Below are positions 17,335 to 28,781 of a stretch of 64,000 nt of DNA, piece after piece (within the stretch, counting starts at the first letter, position 1; every line of letters starts with the position of its first letter). Location: assembly GCF_030816965.1 (NCBI RefSeq), contig NZ_JAUSYQ010000002.1, positions 8,546,001 through 8,610,000 of the forward strand, given 5' to 3'. The DNA is from Streptomyces canus. Lineage in GTDB: Bacteria; Actinomycetota; Actinomycetes; Streptomycetales; Streptomycetaceae. The position numbers and the translations under genes were made by a program. The notes beneath the pieces are model-generated. The model did not search any database. It was not told the origin of the DNA and saw nothing but the letters and a program-made list of their open reading frames with translations.

Positions 17335-17348
17335 TGAGAGCGCTCTCA
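17335..17348. promoter_or_regulatory. LacI/CebR-like operator upstream of GH64 gene
   Basis: The sequence TGAGAGCGCTCTCA is a perfect 14-bp palindrome. It differs from the CebR operator TGGGAGCGCTCCCA by one symmetric pair. It lies in the region where the GH64 promoter must be. Binding of a LacI-family repressor that responds to beta-glucan oligosaccharides is inferred. Confidence 0.6.
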
Positions 17349-17536
17349 TAGTTGCGCTGGGTGGCGTACATGTCAACGATTCCCACACGGTTGGTCTGGT
17401 CCAATTTCCGTCGGAGAGGTGGCTGGTTGGGGAGGGCTGAGGGCGCGGAGACCCCAATGGGTCAGTGCGGTTCGCGGACGCCGAGTCCGGCGCGGAGCAT
17501 GAGAGGGTCCCGCACGCCAGGAAGAGGACGAGCCCC

Positions 17537-18166
17537 ATGAGCATGAGCACACGCAGCTGCGACGTCCGAGGCCGGTCACGCCGGATCGCCGCCCTCCTGG
17601 CCACCTTCGCGTGCGGCTCTGTGCTCGTCTCGTGCAGCACCAACGACAACAGCGGCGGTACCTCCGCCAGCGCGCGTCCGACCGCGCGGAACGCGTCCGA
17701 CTTCACCGGGACGGCGCCGTCCGCCCTGGCCTCGGCCGCCTCCACGGTCATCGACTCCGCCCGCGCTTCGGCGTCGGCGGCGGCGTCTTCCGCCTCCGCC
17801 GCGGCATCGGCGTTCGAGGCGTCCGTCTCCGCCGACACGGCACGCGCCAGCGCGGCGGCGGAGAAGGAGCTGAAGGACGTGAAGGGCAGCGGCAACGCGA
17901 GGTCGGACGTCGCCATGACCGGACTGCCCCGGGCGCAGACCGGCGGGCTGCTCGCCGTGGTCGTCACCATCACCAACAAGACCGACCACAAGACGTCGTA
18001 CGCCGTACAGATCGACTTCAAGAACTCCGCCGACAAGAACGTGGAGACCAGGTTCGTGGGAGCGGAGAATCTCGATCCGGGGGAGCGGGCCCAGCCCGTC
18101 GCCATCAGCAGGGAGCCGGCCGAACCCCGGCTGACCCCTCGGCTGACCAAGGCCCAGCGGTACTGA
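17537..18166 (+). CDS. Ala-rich lipoprotein with C-terminal FxLYD-like domain
   Basis: The start is ATG 17537 (MSMSTRSCDVRGRSRRIAAL), with a purine-rich site about 10 bases upstream; the product has 209 aa. The lipobox is LVSC, with cysteine 33 as lipid-anchored residue. Residues 34-125 are a disordered, Ala/Ser-rich, probably helical stalk. The last about 80 residues (GLLAVVVTITNKTDHKTSYA and FVGAENLDPGERAQPV) resemble the beta-sandwich of FxLYD/DUF4352-type extracellular domains, with the typical NKTDHKTSY turn. It is expected on the outer face of the membrane. The function is unknown. It is transcribed towards the GH55-like gene and away from the GH64 gene. Confidence 0.7.
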   Translation: MSMSTRSCDVRGRSRRIAALLATFACGSVLVSCSTNDNSGGTSASARPTARNASDFTGTAPSALASAASTVIDSARASASAAASSASAAASAFEASVSADTARASAAAEKELKDVKGSGNARSDVAMTGLPRAQTGGLLAVVVTITNKTDHKTSYAVQIDFKNSADKNVETRFVGAENLDPGERAQPVAISREPAEPRLTPRLTKAQRY

Positions 18167-18188
18167 GGGCCGTCTTCCCGCGGTGCGC

Positions 18189-19988
<1,800 letters not shown>

Positions 19989-20030
19989 GGGGCGACTCTC
20001 CTAGTTCAGGAAGTGAACGATGGAAGGTGC

Positions 20031-20044
20031 GGGGAGCGCTCTCT
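20031..20044. promoter_or_regulatory. LacI/CebR-like operator upstream of GH55-like gene
   Basis: GGGGAGCGCTCTCT has the same GAGCGCTC core as the palindrome at 17335, with partly symmetric flanks. It lies 43-56 bp before the start codon, within the probable promoter. Confidence 0.5.
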
Positions 20045-20363
20045 TGCCGATGCATGCTTCATCCGTGTGAACGACTCGTCAAGAGTTGTGACCGGAGTCG
20101 CGCATGTTGTTGCCCAGTGATGGGTCAACTTCCGTTCGGCGTGCGGTAGTTCAACCGCCGTTCGGCATAGCTAGTGTCCTGCGCCGGGAATTCTCTGCGA
20201 GCGGGAGATACGTGATGTCACCCATGTGTTTGCGCCCCTGCTCGGTGGCGGTGAAGTTCCCGCTGGAACAGGTCCGGAACCGCTGAGGCTGCCGGGTCCG
20301 GGACGGTGGTGCGCACGCGTCTGCGCAGGCGGATGCCGGTGATGGAGAATCTCAATGACCGTG
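20045..20363. other. Intergenic stretch before IS110
   Basis: No gene was recognised. It should contain the promoter of the GH55-like gene at its left and the IS110 terminus at its right. Short open frames lack support. Confidence 0.4.
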
Positions 20364-21569
20364 TCAAGCCGCCTGCGTGACTGGCGGAGCGGGGGTGAAG
20401 AGCCTCTTGTCACGCAGCATTGCCCACAGGACGTCGACGCGGCGGCGGGCGAGCGAGAGCAGAGCCTGGGTGTGCAGCAGGCCCTCGGATCGTTTCTTGA
20501 GGTAGTAGTCCCGCGACGGACCGGGCCGCATCATCGCGGTCTGTGCCGACAGGTAGAAGATGTGCCGCAGACGCCGGTTGTAGCGCTTGGGCCGGTGGTA
20601 GTTGCCGGTGCGGCGGCCGGAGTCTCGGGCGACCGGTGCCAGGCCCGCATGGGAGGCGAGGCGGCCGGCGTCCTTGTAGCCGCCCAGGTCGCCGACGATG
20701 GCGACGAACTCGGCTCCCAGGATCGGCCCCATGCCTGGCATGGACTCGATGATCTCGGCGCGGTCGTCGGTGCGGAAGGTCTCGCGGATCTCCCGGTCGT
20801 TGTCCTTGATCCGCTCATCCATGGCCAGGAGCTGGTGGGCGAGGTCGCGGACCAGCTTGGCGGCCCGCTTCTCGCCCGGCAGGGCGGTCATCTGGGACTG
20901 AGCCGCTTCCACCGCCTTGGCGGCAACGGCGGCGGCGCCGCGAACTTTGCGGCGTTCCAGCCAGGCCGTAAGCCGCTTGGCCCCGATGCGGCGCAGGGCA
21001 GCTGGGGTCTGGTACTCGGTCAGCATGACGACCGGGCCCTTGGCCGCGGAGTAGTCGAAGGCCCGTTCCAGCGCTGGGCAGATGCCGACCAGCAGGTCGC
21101 GGAGCCGGTTGATCAGGCGAACCCGGTCGGCGATCAGGTCGGCCCGGTAGTTGGAGAGCACCTGGAGTGTGGTGACCAGTTCTGGGGGCGTGTCCAGGTG
21201 CTGGAAGTCCCGGGGACGCATGCGGGCCTGGTCGGCAATGACGCGGGCGTCGCGGGCGTCGGTCTTGCCCTCACCCTGGTAGGCGCCGGACATGCGGTTG
21301 ACCGTCCGGCCGGGCACGTAGACGACCTGCTGGCCGCGGGCGACCAGCAACGCCAGCAGCAGCGTGGACGCGCGACCGGAGATGTCCACGGCCCATCGCA
21401 CCTCGCCTGCCCGGTCCCGCGCCGTGTCGATGAGAGTGATGATCTGGGCCTCGTCGTTGATGACCTTCGTCGAGAACAGCGTCTCGCCGTCGCTGTCGAC
21501 TGCGACCGCCCAGTGATGCCCTTTGCCGGCGTCGATGCCGACCCATATCCGCTCGTGAGCCGTGCTCAA
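20364..21569 (-). CDS. IS110-family transposase (DEDD type)
   Basis: ATG 21569 begins MSTAHERIWVGIDAGKGHHW; the product is a full-length 401 aa. The N-terminal RuvC-like DEDD domain has WVGIDAGKGHH (first D), AVDISGRASTLLLALL and GKTDARDARVIADQAR (acidic pair). The C-terminal domain carries SMPGMGPILGAEFVAIVG and GLAPVARDSGRRTGNYH, with the catalytic serine of the Tnp_IS110 domain. No defects were seen. It sits inside an IS3 orfB remnant: the IS3 similarity stops abruptly just beyond the gene, near 21765. IS110 elements are guided by a bridge RNA made from the element's non-coding end; the flanks would be the place to look for it. Confidence 0.9.
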   Translation of the reverse strand: MSTAHERIWVGIDAGKGHHWAVAVDSDGETLFSTKVINDEAQIITLIDTARDRAGEVRWAVDISGRASTLLLALLVARGQQVVYVPGRTVNRMSGAYQGEGKTDARDARVIADQARMRPRDFQHLDTPPELVTTLQVLSNYRADLIADRVRLINRLRDLLVGICPALERAFDYSAAKGPVVMLTEYQTPAALRRIGAKRLTAWLERRKVRGAAAVAAKAVEAAQSQMTALPGEKRAAKLVRDLAHQLLAMDERIKDNDREIRETFRTDDRAEIIESMPGMGPILGAEFVAIVGDLGGYKDAGRLASHAGLAPVARDSGRRTGNYHRPKRYNRRLRHIFYLSAQTAMMRPGPSRDYYLKKRSEGLLHTQALLSLARRRVDVLWAMLRDKRLFTPAPPVTQAA

Positions 21570-21764
21570 GCTCGTCGCTCCGTGTCTCTCGTGACCAGTA
21601 CTTCATGGTCCGAAGAACACTCCGCCGACAGGTCCCTAACCAGCGATGACCGCAGTTCTCAATCAGTGGTCGGAGCGTCCCGGAGGACCGGGCGGCCATT
21701 CTCCTTGAGCCATCAACGGCAACTCCGCATCAGCCACACCCGGTCCTCCCGGACCGCCAACATT

Positions 21765-22052
21765 CTTAGGGAACGTCCGCATGATCCGGGCGACCCGCTC
21801 CTCGTTGACCCGCCGCCCCTTCTCGCGGAGCTCGGCGGTTACTTGCGGGGAGCCGTAGGCGCCGCCGGACTCGCCGTGGACCTCGCGGATCTCCTCGGCC
21901 AGGACCCGGTCCTCCCGCTGCCGGGTGGCCCGGGCCTCAGCGCCGGCGAGCCACGTGTAGTAGCTGGACCGGTTCACGTCCAGGACCTGGCAGAGCCGCT
22001 TCACCTCGTAGGTGTCCCGGTGGTCGTCAATGAACTGGAAGCGGCTCCTCAC
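21765..22052 (-). pseudogene. IS3-family transposase orfB, N-terminal fragment
   Basis: The minus strand reads FQFIDDHRDTYEVKRLCQVL, then VNRSSYYTWLAGAEARATRQ, AEEIREVHGESGGAYGSPQV and RRVNEERVARIMRT, the start of IS3 OrfB (HTH_21 domain). The integrase core is missing: similarity ends at MRTF, where unrelated sequence leading to IS110 begins. The first codons overlap the end of orfA in the usual IS3 fashion. Confidence 0.8.
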
Positions 22053-22372
22053 CAGTTCGTCTCTCCGGCGAAATACTTGGCCGCCTTGCGGAGGATGTCC
22101 CGCTCGGTGGCGAGCTTGCGCTCACTCGCCTCGAGCTCGGCCACCCGGGCCTCCAGCTGCCGCAACCGCTCGTGCGGATCAGCGGACGGCACCGCCTCCC
22201 GAGGCGGGGTGCCCGGCTTCGCCGCCGCGGCGGTGACGCCACGGCGTTCGCGGTCCCGCAGCACCCGCAGGGTCGCCCGGTTGACGCCCAGGTCAGCGGC
22301 GATGCTCTTGTAGGTCGCCCCGGGTGTGGACTCGTACAGGGCCACGGCATAGGCCTTGAACTCGTCCGATCA
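22049..22372 (-). pseudogene. IS3-family orfA, N-terminally truncated
   Basis: The frame can be followed from DEFKAYAVALYESTPGATYK through SIAADLGVNRATLRVLRDRE to the leucine-rich end LEASERKLATERDILRKAAK and FAGETNW, a typical OrfA with helix-turn-helix and leucine zipper. The first ten or so residues are replaced by sequence belonging to a group II intron fragment, so the native start is lost. Confidence 0.75.
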
Positions 22373-22399
22373 TCGAGTCCTCACAGGCCCACCTGACCC

Positions 22400-23006
22400 A
22401 CGTCAGCACCCTTGCGGGTCCGGGCAGTGCCCTTATCCGGCCGGTTATGCGAGGCGGCCAGCGGAGGTGCTGGCCATCTGCCCCGGTTTCCCGCTGCCTT
22501 TCGGCCACCGGCGTTGGCTTCTTGGGTCATCCTGTGCCCGCTGGGGAGTTGGGCCTTCCTTGCGGTCGGCTGACCGGACGCTTGCGCGTCCGGACCCCAA
22601 CGGGGTTTCCACGTTCCACACGAGTGAGATACGACCGGGGTGGGTGCCCTCTAAACTCCGGGACGGCGATGCTCTCCCGGCTGACGTTGGGTCTTCAGCC
22701 GGCGCCTGCCGCTTCTCAGCGGCCAGTCCTGCACCCCGCTGGAGCAGTCCATCGGCGGGGCCCACGATCACGAAGCATCATCAGGGGTTCACTCGCGTTC
22801 ACCCGTCCGGTCTTTCCCTTGCCTGTGGCCCCCGGATGGAACGGGAGCCCTTGGGCTTCTCCTTCAAGCTCCACACCCCGCCGTTGCCAGCGACGCATGT
22901 CGAAGTGGGGACGGGCCTTGAGCACTGGCCCGGAACTACGCTGTCGACATCAAGTCGATCCTCCGATCAGGTAATTCACTCAATCTCGTGCGACTTCGTG
23001 TCGCAC
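22400..23006 (-). ncRNA. 5' half of a group II intron inserted in an IS4 transposase gene
   Basis: Read on the minus strand, it begins GTGCGACACGAAGTCGCACG, which matches the GUGYG start of group II introns and forms the first small stem. About 600 bases of GC-rich, stem-rich, non-coding RNA-like sequence follow. It begins exactly where the IS4 transposase similarity (YQERWG) stops. No maturase ORF is left: the intron is cut near 22400 and abuts the IS3 remnant. Confidence 0.6.
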
Positions 23007-23736
23007 CCCAGCGTTCCTGGTAGAGGCCGATCAGCGTCCTGGCCGGGTGCCGGCGTAGGAAGTCGTTGGCGTCGAAGCCCTTGTCCCACAGCACCAGCAT
23101 GTCCGGCCCGAGCAGGTGCAACAGCCGGCGGGCATAGGCAGTCTCACCCTCGTCGGTAGGGCCGAACACCGCGCCGATCAACGCTCTTGTCCCGGTCTCG
23201 ACGAGCGTCATCAGCTCCAGCGTGGGATAGCCGTGATGGGCCGTCCGCCCGAGCCAGGCCCGGTTACGAGGTGAATCGGGTACCCGCAGCGAACTGCAGC
23301 CATCGAAAGACACCGTCCGATAGGAGCTGAAGCGCACCCCTGGCGTCGTCGGGTGGGCCAGGGGCCCGGCGAGCACCTCAAACAGGGCCTGCACCGGCGC
23401 AGCCCCCAGCCTTCGGCGCAGGTCCCGCAGGGCCTTCGCACTCGGCGAGGCCACCGGCATCCCGGCCAGGCCGCCGGTGAGCTTGTCCCACACCAGCCGG
23501 TATCCGACCTCGGGGAACAGGCACATCGCGAGCAGGAAGTACATCCCGACTCGGGACGGCAGATCACGCAGCCGCCGTTGCACCGTCCGCGTCTCCGCCA
23601 GCACCGCATCCACCAGCTCGAACGGCACCACAGCGGTCAGCTCTCCCAGATGGCCAGGCGCGAACCGACCCGCCGCCACGGTCACCGAACGGGTGATGGC
23701 CATCATCGCGGACGGCAGGGCAAAATGAACCCGCAA
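23007..23736 (-). pseudogene. IS4-family transposase with internal deletion
   Basis: The minus strand from about 23736 reads FAPGHLGELTAVVPFELVDA, then DLPSRVGMYFLLAMCLFPEV, SFDGCSSLRVPDSPRNRAWL, HHGYPTLELMTLVETGTRAL and DMLVLWDKGFDANDFL. This is an IS4-family protein with an N-terminal domain and two catalytic aspartates (FDGC and WDKGFD). Straight after DANDFL the text jumps to ARTLIGLYQERW, near the family glutamate (YxxRW) motif. About 60 residues are therefore deleted, and the remainder is cut by the group II intron. Inactive. Confidence 0.8.
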
Positions 23737-23878
23737 CGGAGCTCCTCACGTACAAGCTGTCTTGGTCGACTGCCTGTACCAACGAGCTCCGTTGTGTTTT
23801 CTCCTCGAACGCCCAACGGGCTTGCAGGACCTGCGAAAACGCTAACTTCCCGGCCTTGGGGGAGGCCCCCACGGGCGG
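23737..23878 (-). mobile_element. Upstream end of the IS4-like element
   Basis: This is non-coding sequence between the transposase start and a junction with an intron maturase fragment at about 23879. It should include the terminal repeat of the IS4 element (around CTGCGAAAACGCTAAC), but the partner end is lost, so this is not proven. Confidence 0.4.
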
Positions 23879-24673
23879 ACGCAGGTCGCCCGGTTCCTGG
23901 GCTACGAGATCGTGGTCCTGGACAACGACAGCAAGCACGACCGGCGCGGTCGCCGCAGCATCAACGGGCAGATCGGGCTGAAGGTGCCGGCCGACGTCGT
24001 CCACGCCAAGTGCAGGCCTTACCTCCACCACGGCCGACCGGCCAGGATTGCCGGACGCATGGTCGACAGCGACTTTTCGATCATCGCCCAGTACCAGGCC
24101 GAGTTCCGTGGCATCACGGAGTACTACCAACTGGCCTTCAACCGCCACCGCTTCCGACGACTGAAGTACGCCATGGAGATGTCGCTGACCAAGACGCTGG
24201 CGCAGAAACACCGCACCACCGTCCCCAAGGTCTATCGACGCTACCGCGCCGTACTCCAAACCGACCTCGGCCCCCGCAAGGGGCTGCGGGTCACCGTCGA
24301 ACGCGGCGACGGCCGCCCGCCGTTGGTAGCCGAGTGGGGTGGGATCTCACTGAAGGGAAGGGCCAAGGTCACCCGTCTCGACGACCAGCCTAGAAGGGTC
24401 TGGAACGGTGATCGGACGGAGCTGCTGCAACGGCTCCTCGCCGATGTCTGCGAACTCTGCGGTTCGCGGACGGATGTGGAAGTGCACCACATCCGGCACC
24501 TGAAGGACCTGAACGTCAAGGGGAGGCCCAAGCGTTCGACATGGGCCAGGACGATGGCCGCGCGCCGTCGCAAGACCCTGGTCGTCTGCCGTCGTTGCCA
24601 CGAGGACATCCACGCCGGACGTCCTACGGGCAACAGCTCACGAAGAACGGCACTGGAGAGCCGGGTGCGGTGA
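23879..24673 (+). pseudogene. Group II intron maturase with HNH domain, C-terminal half
   Basis: The frame enters at TQVARFLGYEIVVL and continues NDSKHDRRGRRSINGQIGLK, IIAQYQAEFRGITEYYQLAF and LKYAMEMSLTKTLAQKHRTT, which is the maturase X domain of the mitochondrial-like intron class. It ends in an HNH endonuclease domain: CELCGSRTDVEVHHIRHL ... CRRCHEDIH, with two CxxC pairs and the HH motif. The RT domain with YADD is missing. The fragment has a different orientation from the intron start at 23006, so both cannot belong to one intact intron without an inversion. The 3' RNA domain follows directly. Confidence 0.85.
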
Positions 24674-24694
24674 CAAGCCGCACGCCCGGTTCGG
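24658..24694 (+). ncRNA. Group II intron domain V, downstream of the HNH maturase
   Basis: The hairpin begins GAGCCGGGTGCGG and ends GCACGCCCGGTTCGG, followed by a domain VI-like stem. The intron 3' end is estimated at about 24750, after GGCCTAC, where IS1182 transposase coding sequence starts. Confidence 0.8.
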
Positions 24695-24751
24695 GAAGGG
24701 GCCGTCGGAAAAGGACCCCAGCCAGGGGCACCTCGTCGGCGGCCTACTTCA

Positions 24752-26146
24752 CACGCCCTCGGACTGGACCTGGACGATCCCGGCTTCCACCACAGCGTCA
24801 TGTCCGACTTCCGCGACCGGCTCGCCGAAGGCGACCGCGCCGACCGGCTACTGGGCCTCGCACTCACCCGGATCCGACAAGCCGGCCTGCTCAAGGGGCG
24901 CGTCACGCAGCGCACCGACTCCCCACACGTCCTGTCCGCCGCACGGGAGTTGACCCGCCTGGAGCTGGTGACCGAGGCGGTCCGCGCCGTGCTGGAAGAG
25001 GTGGCCCGCGACGCGCCAGAGGCGCTGGATGAGCTGGTCACCGCCGAATGGGCCCAACGCTACGGCCGGCCGGTTCGCCTGTGCTCCCAGCCCAGCCACC
25101 CCGTCGCCCGTCTGGAGCAGGTGGGCAACGACGCCCGCGAACTGCTGCAACGCCTTGACGCCCGGTTCCCCGGCGGCGCTCCGGCGCAGGCGAAGGTGCT
25201 CCGAACGATCCTGGTGCAGCACTTCCTGGTGGATGCCAAGGGGCGGTTCAGGCCGCGCACGAAGCGCGACGGCCGGCCGCCCTCCCGGATTCAGATCGAG
25301 TCGCCGTATGAGACCGAGGCACGCTGGACGCGCCGCGGCGACACCCGCTGGACCGGCTACCTCGTGCACGTGACCGAGACCTGCGACGACAAGCGGATCA
25401 ACGTCATCACCGACGTGGCCACCGCCGTCTCCAGCGCGGACAGCCAGGCGCTGCCCGGCATCCACGCCCGCCTCAGGCGGCTGCGCCTGCTGCCGGACCG
25501 GCACCTGGTCGACGGCGGCTACACCTCCGTGGCCGGCATGGACGCCGCCGCCCGCCTGCACCGCGTCACTCTGATCGGTCCGCTTCCGCCCAGCACCACC
25601 CCGCAGCACCGGGCCAACGACGGATTCGGCCGGGAGAACTTCATCATCGACTTCGACCAGCGCGAGGTAACCTGCCCCAACGGGCAGGTCAGCGGCAACT
25701 GGCAGGACCTGCTGGTGGCCGAGCCGACCAAGGTCACAGTCCGGTTCGACGCCCGCCAGTGCGGCCGCTGCCCCGAGCGGGCCAAGTGCACTCCAGGCCC
25801 GTTTCGCAGCCTGTACTTTCCCACCCGCCGCCTGCACGAACTCCAAACCAAGAACCGCGCCGACCAGCAGGACGCGGACTGGCGCCGACTCTACGGGCGA
25901 CGCTCGGGGGCCGAGGGCACCATCGAGGAGTTCGCGCACGGCCACCGCGGACGCCGGTGCCGCTACCGCGGCCTGGCCAAGACCCACGTCCAGCACGTCC
26001 TGACCGCACTCGCGATCAACGTCGAGCGGCTGATCCTCCAAGAACCCGCCGACGGCTCGTACCGGCCCCGCCCTCCCACAGCATTCCAGCAGTACCTCGA
26101 CGCACGCGACTTACCCCGGCCACTGTGGTGGCGCCAAGGGAAGTGA
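24752..26146 (+). pseudogene. IS1182-family transposase, N-terminally truncated
   Basis: Directly after the intron 3' end the frame reads ALGLDLDDPGFHHSVMSDFR and continues as a long intact IS1182 transposase to 26146: RVTQRTDSPHVLSAARELTR, NVITDVATAVSSADSQALPG, HLVDGGYTSVAGMDAAARL and SGAEGTIEEFAHGHRGRRCR. The N-terminal 80-100 residues that should precede DWKYALG are on the far side of the intron and were not found. The intron was evidently inserted at the family's conserved KYALGL site. The upstream exon was lost when an IS4 element and rearrangement removed the intron 5' half. Confidence 0.85.
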
Positions 26147-26714
26147 CGCCCGTCCCTCAAGATTCCCGACAGAGTCGCTCAGTGGGTTCTCATGTGGTTG
26201 TCTCCAGTCCGCCTAAACGGGGTTCGTGACCGTTCCGGCTTGAGGGTGAGGCGGGCCGGGGGCTATGGCACGGGCCTCGCGGGGGGAATGCTGGGCTGGG
26301 CCTGACGCCGGTGCTGATGGTCCGTGAGGCGCTGCTGTCGTCGGGAGTATCCCGGATGTGCACGGCTTGTGGTGCGATGCTGTCCACCGAGTACGTCCGG
26401 CTTGCCGTCGCCGGTCAGATCGCCGGTGCCTGCGACGGTGTTGTAGATGGTCCAGCTGGTGCCGACTTTGATCTGGGCGCCGAGGCTGGCGGTGGTGCCG
26501 GTGCCGGGCGGTTCAGTACGAAAAGGCAATGGGGAAGTCCCTAAGTGCACTTAAGTGCAGCATCGCATGCGTGTACCCGGTGGGCCTCGTACCATGAGCG
26601 CGTCCAGAGATGGCATCGGTGTGACCAATGCAGGGTGCCGTCACGTTGGTTGGCAGGATGAGATGATCTTCAGGTTGAGGGCATGGTGAGGGGGATCCTC
26701 AGTGGAGGGCACGT
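26147..26714. other. Intergenic stretch with a scrap of an FG-GAP repeat gene
   Basis: Most of this stretch is unrecognisable. On the minus strand about 26400-26520 encodes GAQIKVGTSWTIYNTVAGTG followed by DLTGDGKPDVL, a calcium-binding FG-GAP/VCBS repeat from a secreted repeat protein. It has no start, and frame is lost on both sides. It suggests that a larger extracellular repeat gene was destroyed by the surrounding insertions. Confidence 0.5.
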
Positions 26715-27409
26715 CGCTGTCGTACAAGGAGACCGGTACCCGGTCGAGGTGATCTCGCCTGTTTGCGGCGGTACTTCCGCTTCCCGCTGTCCTGCCACGA
26801 GGTCGAGGAGCTGATGCTCCAGTGGGGCGTCATCATCTCCTGCGAGACCGTCCTGCGGTGATGCCGCAAGTTGGGTCAGGCCTATGCCGACGGGCTGCGC
26901 CGCCGGCGTCCTGGCTTGGTGACAAGTGGGATTCGGACGAGGTGTTCATCAGGATCAACAGGAAGCTGAAATACCTGTGGCGGGCCGTCGACCAGGAGGA
27001 CAGCGTCCTGGACATCCTCGTGCAGGCCTGCCGGGACAAGGCCGCGGCCAGACGGTTCTTCCCCAGGCTGGTGGAAAAGACACGTGCGGTGCCGCGGCTG
27101 GTCGTCACCGACACGCTCCACTCCTGCGGTGCCGCCCATCCCGAAGGCGCGCCCTCGATGGAGCACCGATCCCACAAGGGGCCGAACAACCGGGCGGAGA
27201 ACTCCCACCAGCCCACGAGAATGCGCGATGAAGGGCTTGCGAGCGTCTGCGGAGCGCAACGTTTCCTGTCCGCGCCCAGCGGCAATTCACCCCACTTCGG
27301 GGCCCGTCGGCACCTGATGACCACGCTCGACCACCGTGCCGAGAGGACCGTCCGCTTCGCCATCTGGGGCCAGGCCGCAGATGCTGTCAGCCGACACACC
27401 ACGGCTTGA
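26715..27409 (+). pseudogene. IS6-family transposase, multiply frameshifted
   Basis: Pieces in different frames spell an IS6 transposase: DRYPVEVIS, RYFRFPLSCHEVEELMLQWG, then after a frame change SWLGDKWDSDEVFIRINRKL, YLWRAVDQEDSVLDILVQA, RFFPRLVEKTRAVPRLVVTD, SMEHRSHKGPNNRAENSHQP and GAQRFLSAPSGNSPHFGARR. The D of the SDEVF block, the second D in VVTDT and the E in NRAENSH are kept, but at least two frameshifts and a stop near 26860 interrupt the gene. Inactive. Confidence 0.75.
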
Positions 27410-27591
27410 ACACAGGCTCGGAACCCGGGCCGCCATACCCGACACACCTCAGACCACCACGTACCCGACTACGTGACAGTGCCCGTCACCGCATTGCCCT
27501 TCAGACCGCCGGCCGGGCACAGCAAGGGCAGGAACCAAGAACGACAACCGCTCTCCCCGAACGGGTGGAGCGCCAGTCAGGAGGGAGCAAC

Positions 27592-28119
27592 GTGAGTTGC
27601 CCGCACGCCGAAGAGTGCCCACTTTTCCCACTACTTAGGGCGAGCTTGCGAGGTTGGCGTGAATACTACTGCGACAGCGCAGATCGATGGCTCGGCTGTG
27701 CGCGCTACAGGATGTCACTCACCGGCGAGCGCGTGCCGATCAGCCTGCTGCCCAACGGAGCCCGCGCGAGACACCTCGAAACCCCGGCCAAGACGGACCG
27801 ATCCGGCGCCGCGATCGCGGCGCCGGGCCCCCGGCAACCCCCGCCGCCACGGCCCGCTCCGGGGGCACAGCAGACCGCGTCGTGGCCCCAGCAGGCCGCG
27901 GCCCGGACACATGAGCAGTCACAGCCAGCGCCTGGAATCGCGACACCACGGGCCACGGCCCAGTTCGAGGAGCCAGCAGATGTCTGGCATCACCAGCCGT
28001 CACCGCCCCCGCAGGCTGCCCGCCCCTCGGACGGCCTCGCTCGACACACACGGAAAGCGCCCAGCTCGAAGCGCGGCTGGTGGGCTCGCTTCGCCGACTG
28101 GATGAGAGGACCCGCATGA
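27592..28119 (+). CDS. Cys-rich protein, first gene of a sulfur-transport-like operon
   Basis: GTG 27592 has GAGGGAG 5 bases upstream; longer upstream starts would run into IS6 debris. The product has 175 aa. The first 70 residues hold the conserved-looking module: CPHAEECPLFPLL, YYCDSADRWLGCARYRMSLT and ERVPISLLPNGARARHLE. Four cysteines and a histidine could bind metal or an Fe-S cluster. The remaining 100 residues are Pro/Ala-rich and probably disordered, ending in KRGWWARFADWMRG. The stop overlaps the ATG of the next gene (ATGA), so translation is coupled to the YeeE/YedE pair. A role in handling sulfur species delivered by those transporters is inferred from position only. Confidence 0.65.
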   Translation: MSCPHAEECPLFPLLRASLRGWREYYCDSADRWLGCARYRMSLTGERVPISLLPNGARARHLETPAKTDRSGAAIAAPGPRQPPPPRPAPGAQQTASWPQQAAARTHEQSQPAPGIATPRATAQFEEPADVWHHQPSPPPQAARPSDGLARHTRKAPSSKRGWWARFADWMRGPA

Positions 28120-28781
28120 GTACCTACTGGCCTTGGTGGGCGGGCGCTGTCGGGCTCGCTCTGGTCACCATCAACCACACGCTCATCGGTGACCGGTCTC
28201 TCGGGGTGTCGGCAGCGTGGGATCGCGTGCTGCACTGGCGTCGCGAACGCCGGCTGGAGCGGATGGACGAGGAGTTCACCGACGATCGGGCTCTCGCCGA
28301 GGCGCTTGCCGCGGCCACAGCGGAGCACTTCGGCACCGGCACCGGCACCGGCGCGTCCACCGTGCCGCAGCAGATTCCGTACGGGAACTCGCAGCCACTC
28401 GAAGCAGAGGCCGAATCGGCAGTGAGTGAGCGCCCGGCAGCCACGAGCCTGCGCCCGGCCCCGCTGGTCACTGAGGCCGCCCTGCTGATGTCGATCTTCC
28501 TCGGGGGGCTCATCGCCGCGGTCACCTCCGGGCGGTTCCACCTCCGCTACGATATGGGCCCGGTTTTTCGGAACCTGGTCACCGCCGACTCGACCACCAT
28601 GATCGTTGTGCTGTTCCTGGGAGGTGTGCTGGTCGGCTTCGGCACTCGGCTGGCCGGTGGGTGCAGCTCCGGCCACGGACTCAGCGGCTGCGGCCGGCTG
28701 AGCCCGGTCAGCATCGTCGCGACCGCCGTGTTCTTCGGCACCGCCGTCGCGGTGTCGTTCCTCCTGTGGAAGGTGATCTGA
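28116..28781 (+). CDS. YeeE/YedE-family sulfur transporter, first half-type subunit
   Basis: ATG 28116 overlaps the previous stop; the product has 221 aa. There is one membrane span at residues 7-25, a 90-aa hydrophilic loop rich in Ala/Glu (residues 35-120) and a C-terminal block of three spans. The family signature is RLAGGCSSGHGLSGCGRLS, with the two conserved cysteines that pass thiosulfate-type substrates in TsuA/YeeE proteins. The protein has about half the size of full-length YeeE. Its stop overlaps the start of the second YeeE-like gene, so the two halves are made together and probably pair in the membrane to form one channel. Confidence 0.75.
   Translation: MSTYWPWWAGAVGLALVTINHTLIGDRSLGVSAAWDRVLHWRRERRLERMDEEFTDDRALAEALAAATAEHFGTGTGTGASTVPQQIPYGNSQPLEAEAESAVSERPAATSLRPAPLVTEAALLMSIFLGGLIAAVTSGRFHLRYDMGPVFRNLVTADSTTMIVVLFLGGVLVGFGTRLAGGCSSGHGLSGCGRLSPVSIVATAVFFGTAVAVSFLLWKVI

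Noticed and set aside
22445..22974. Overlapping ORFs of 100-270 aa on both strands
   Set aside because: The stretch is better explained as structured RNA of a group II intron starting at 23006. The ORFs lack starts with ribosome binding sites and family signals.
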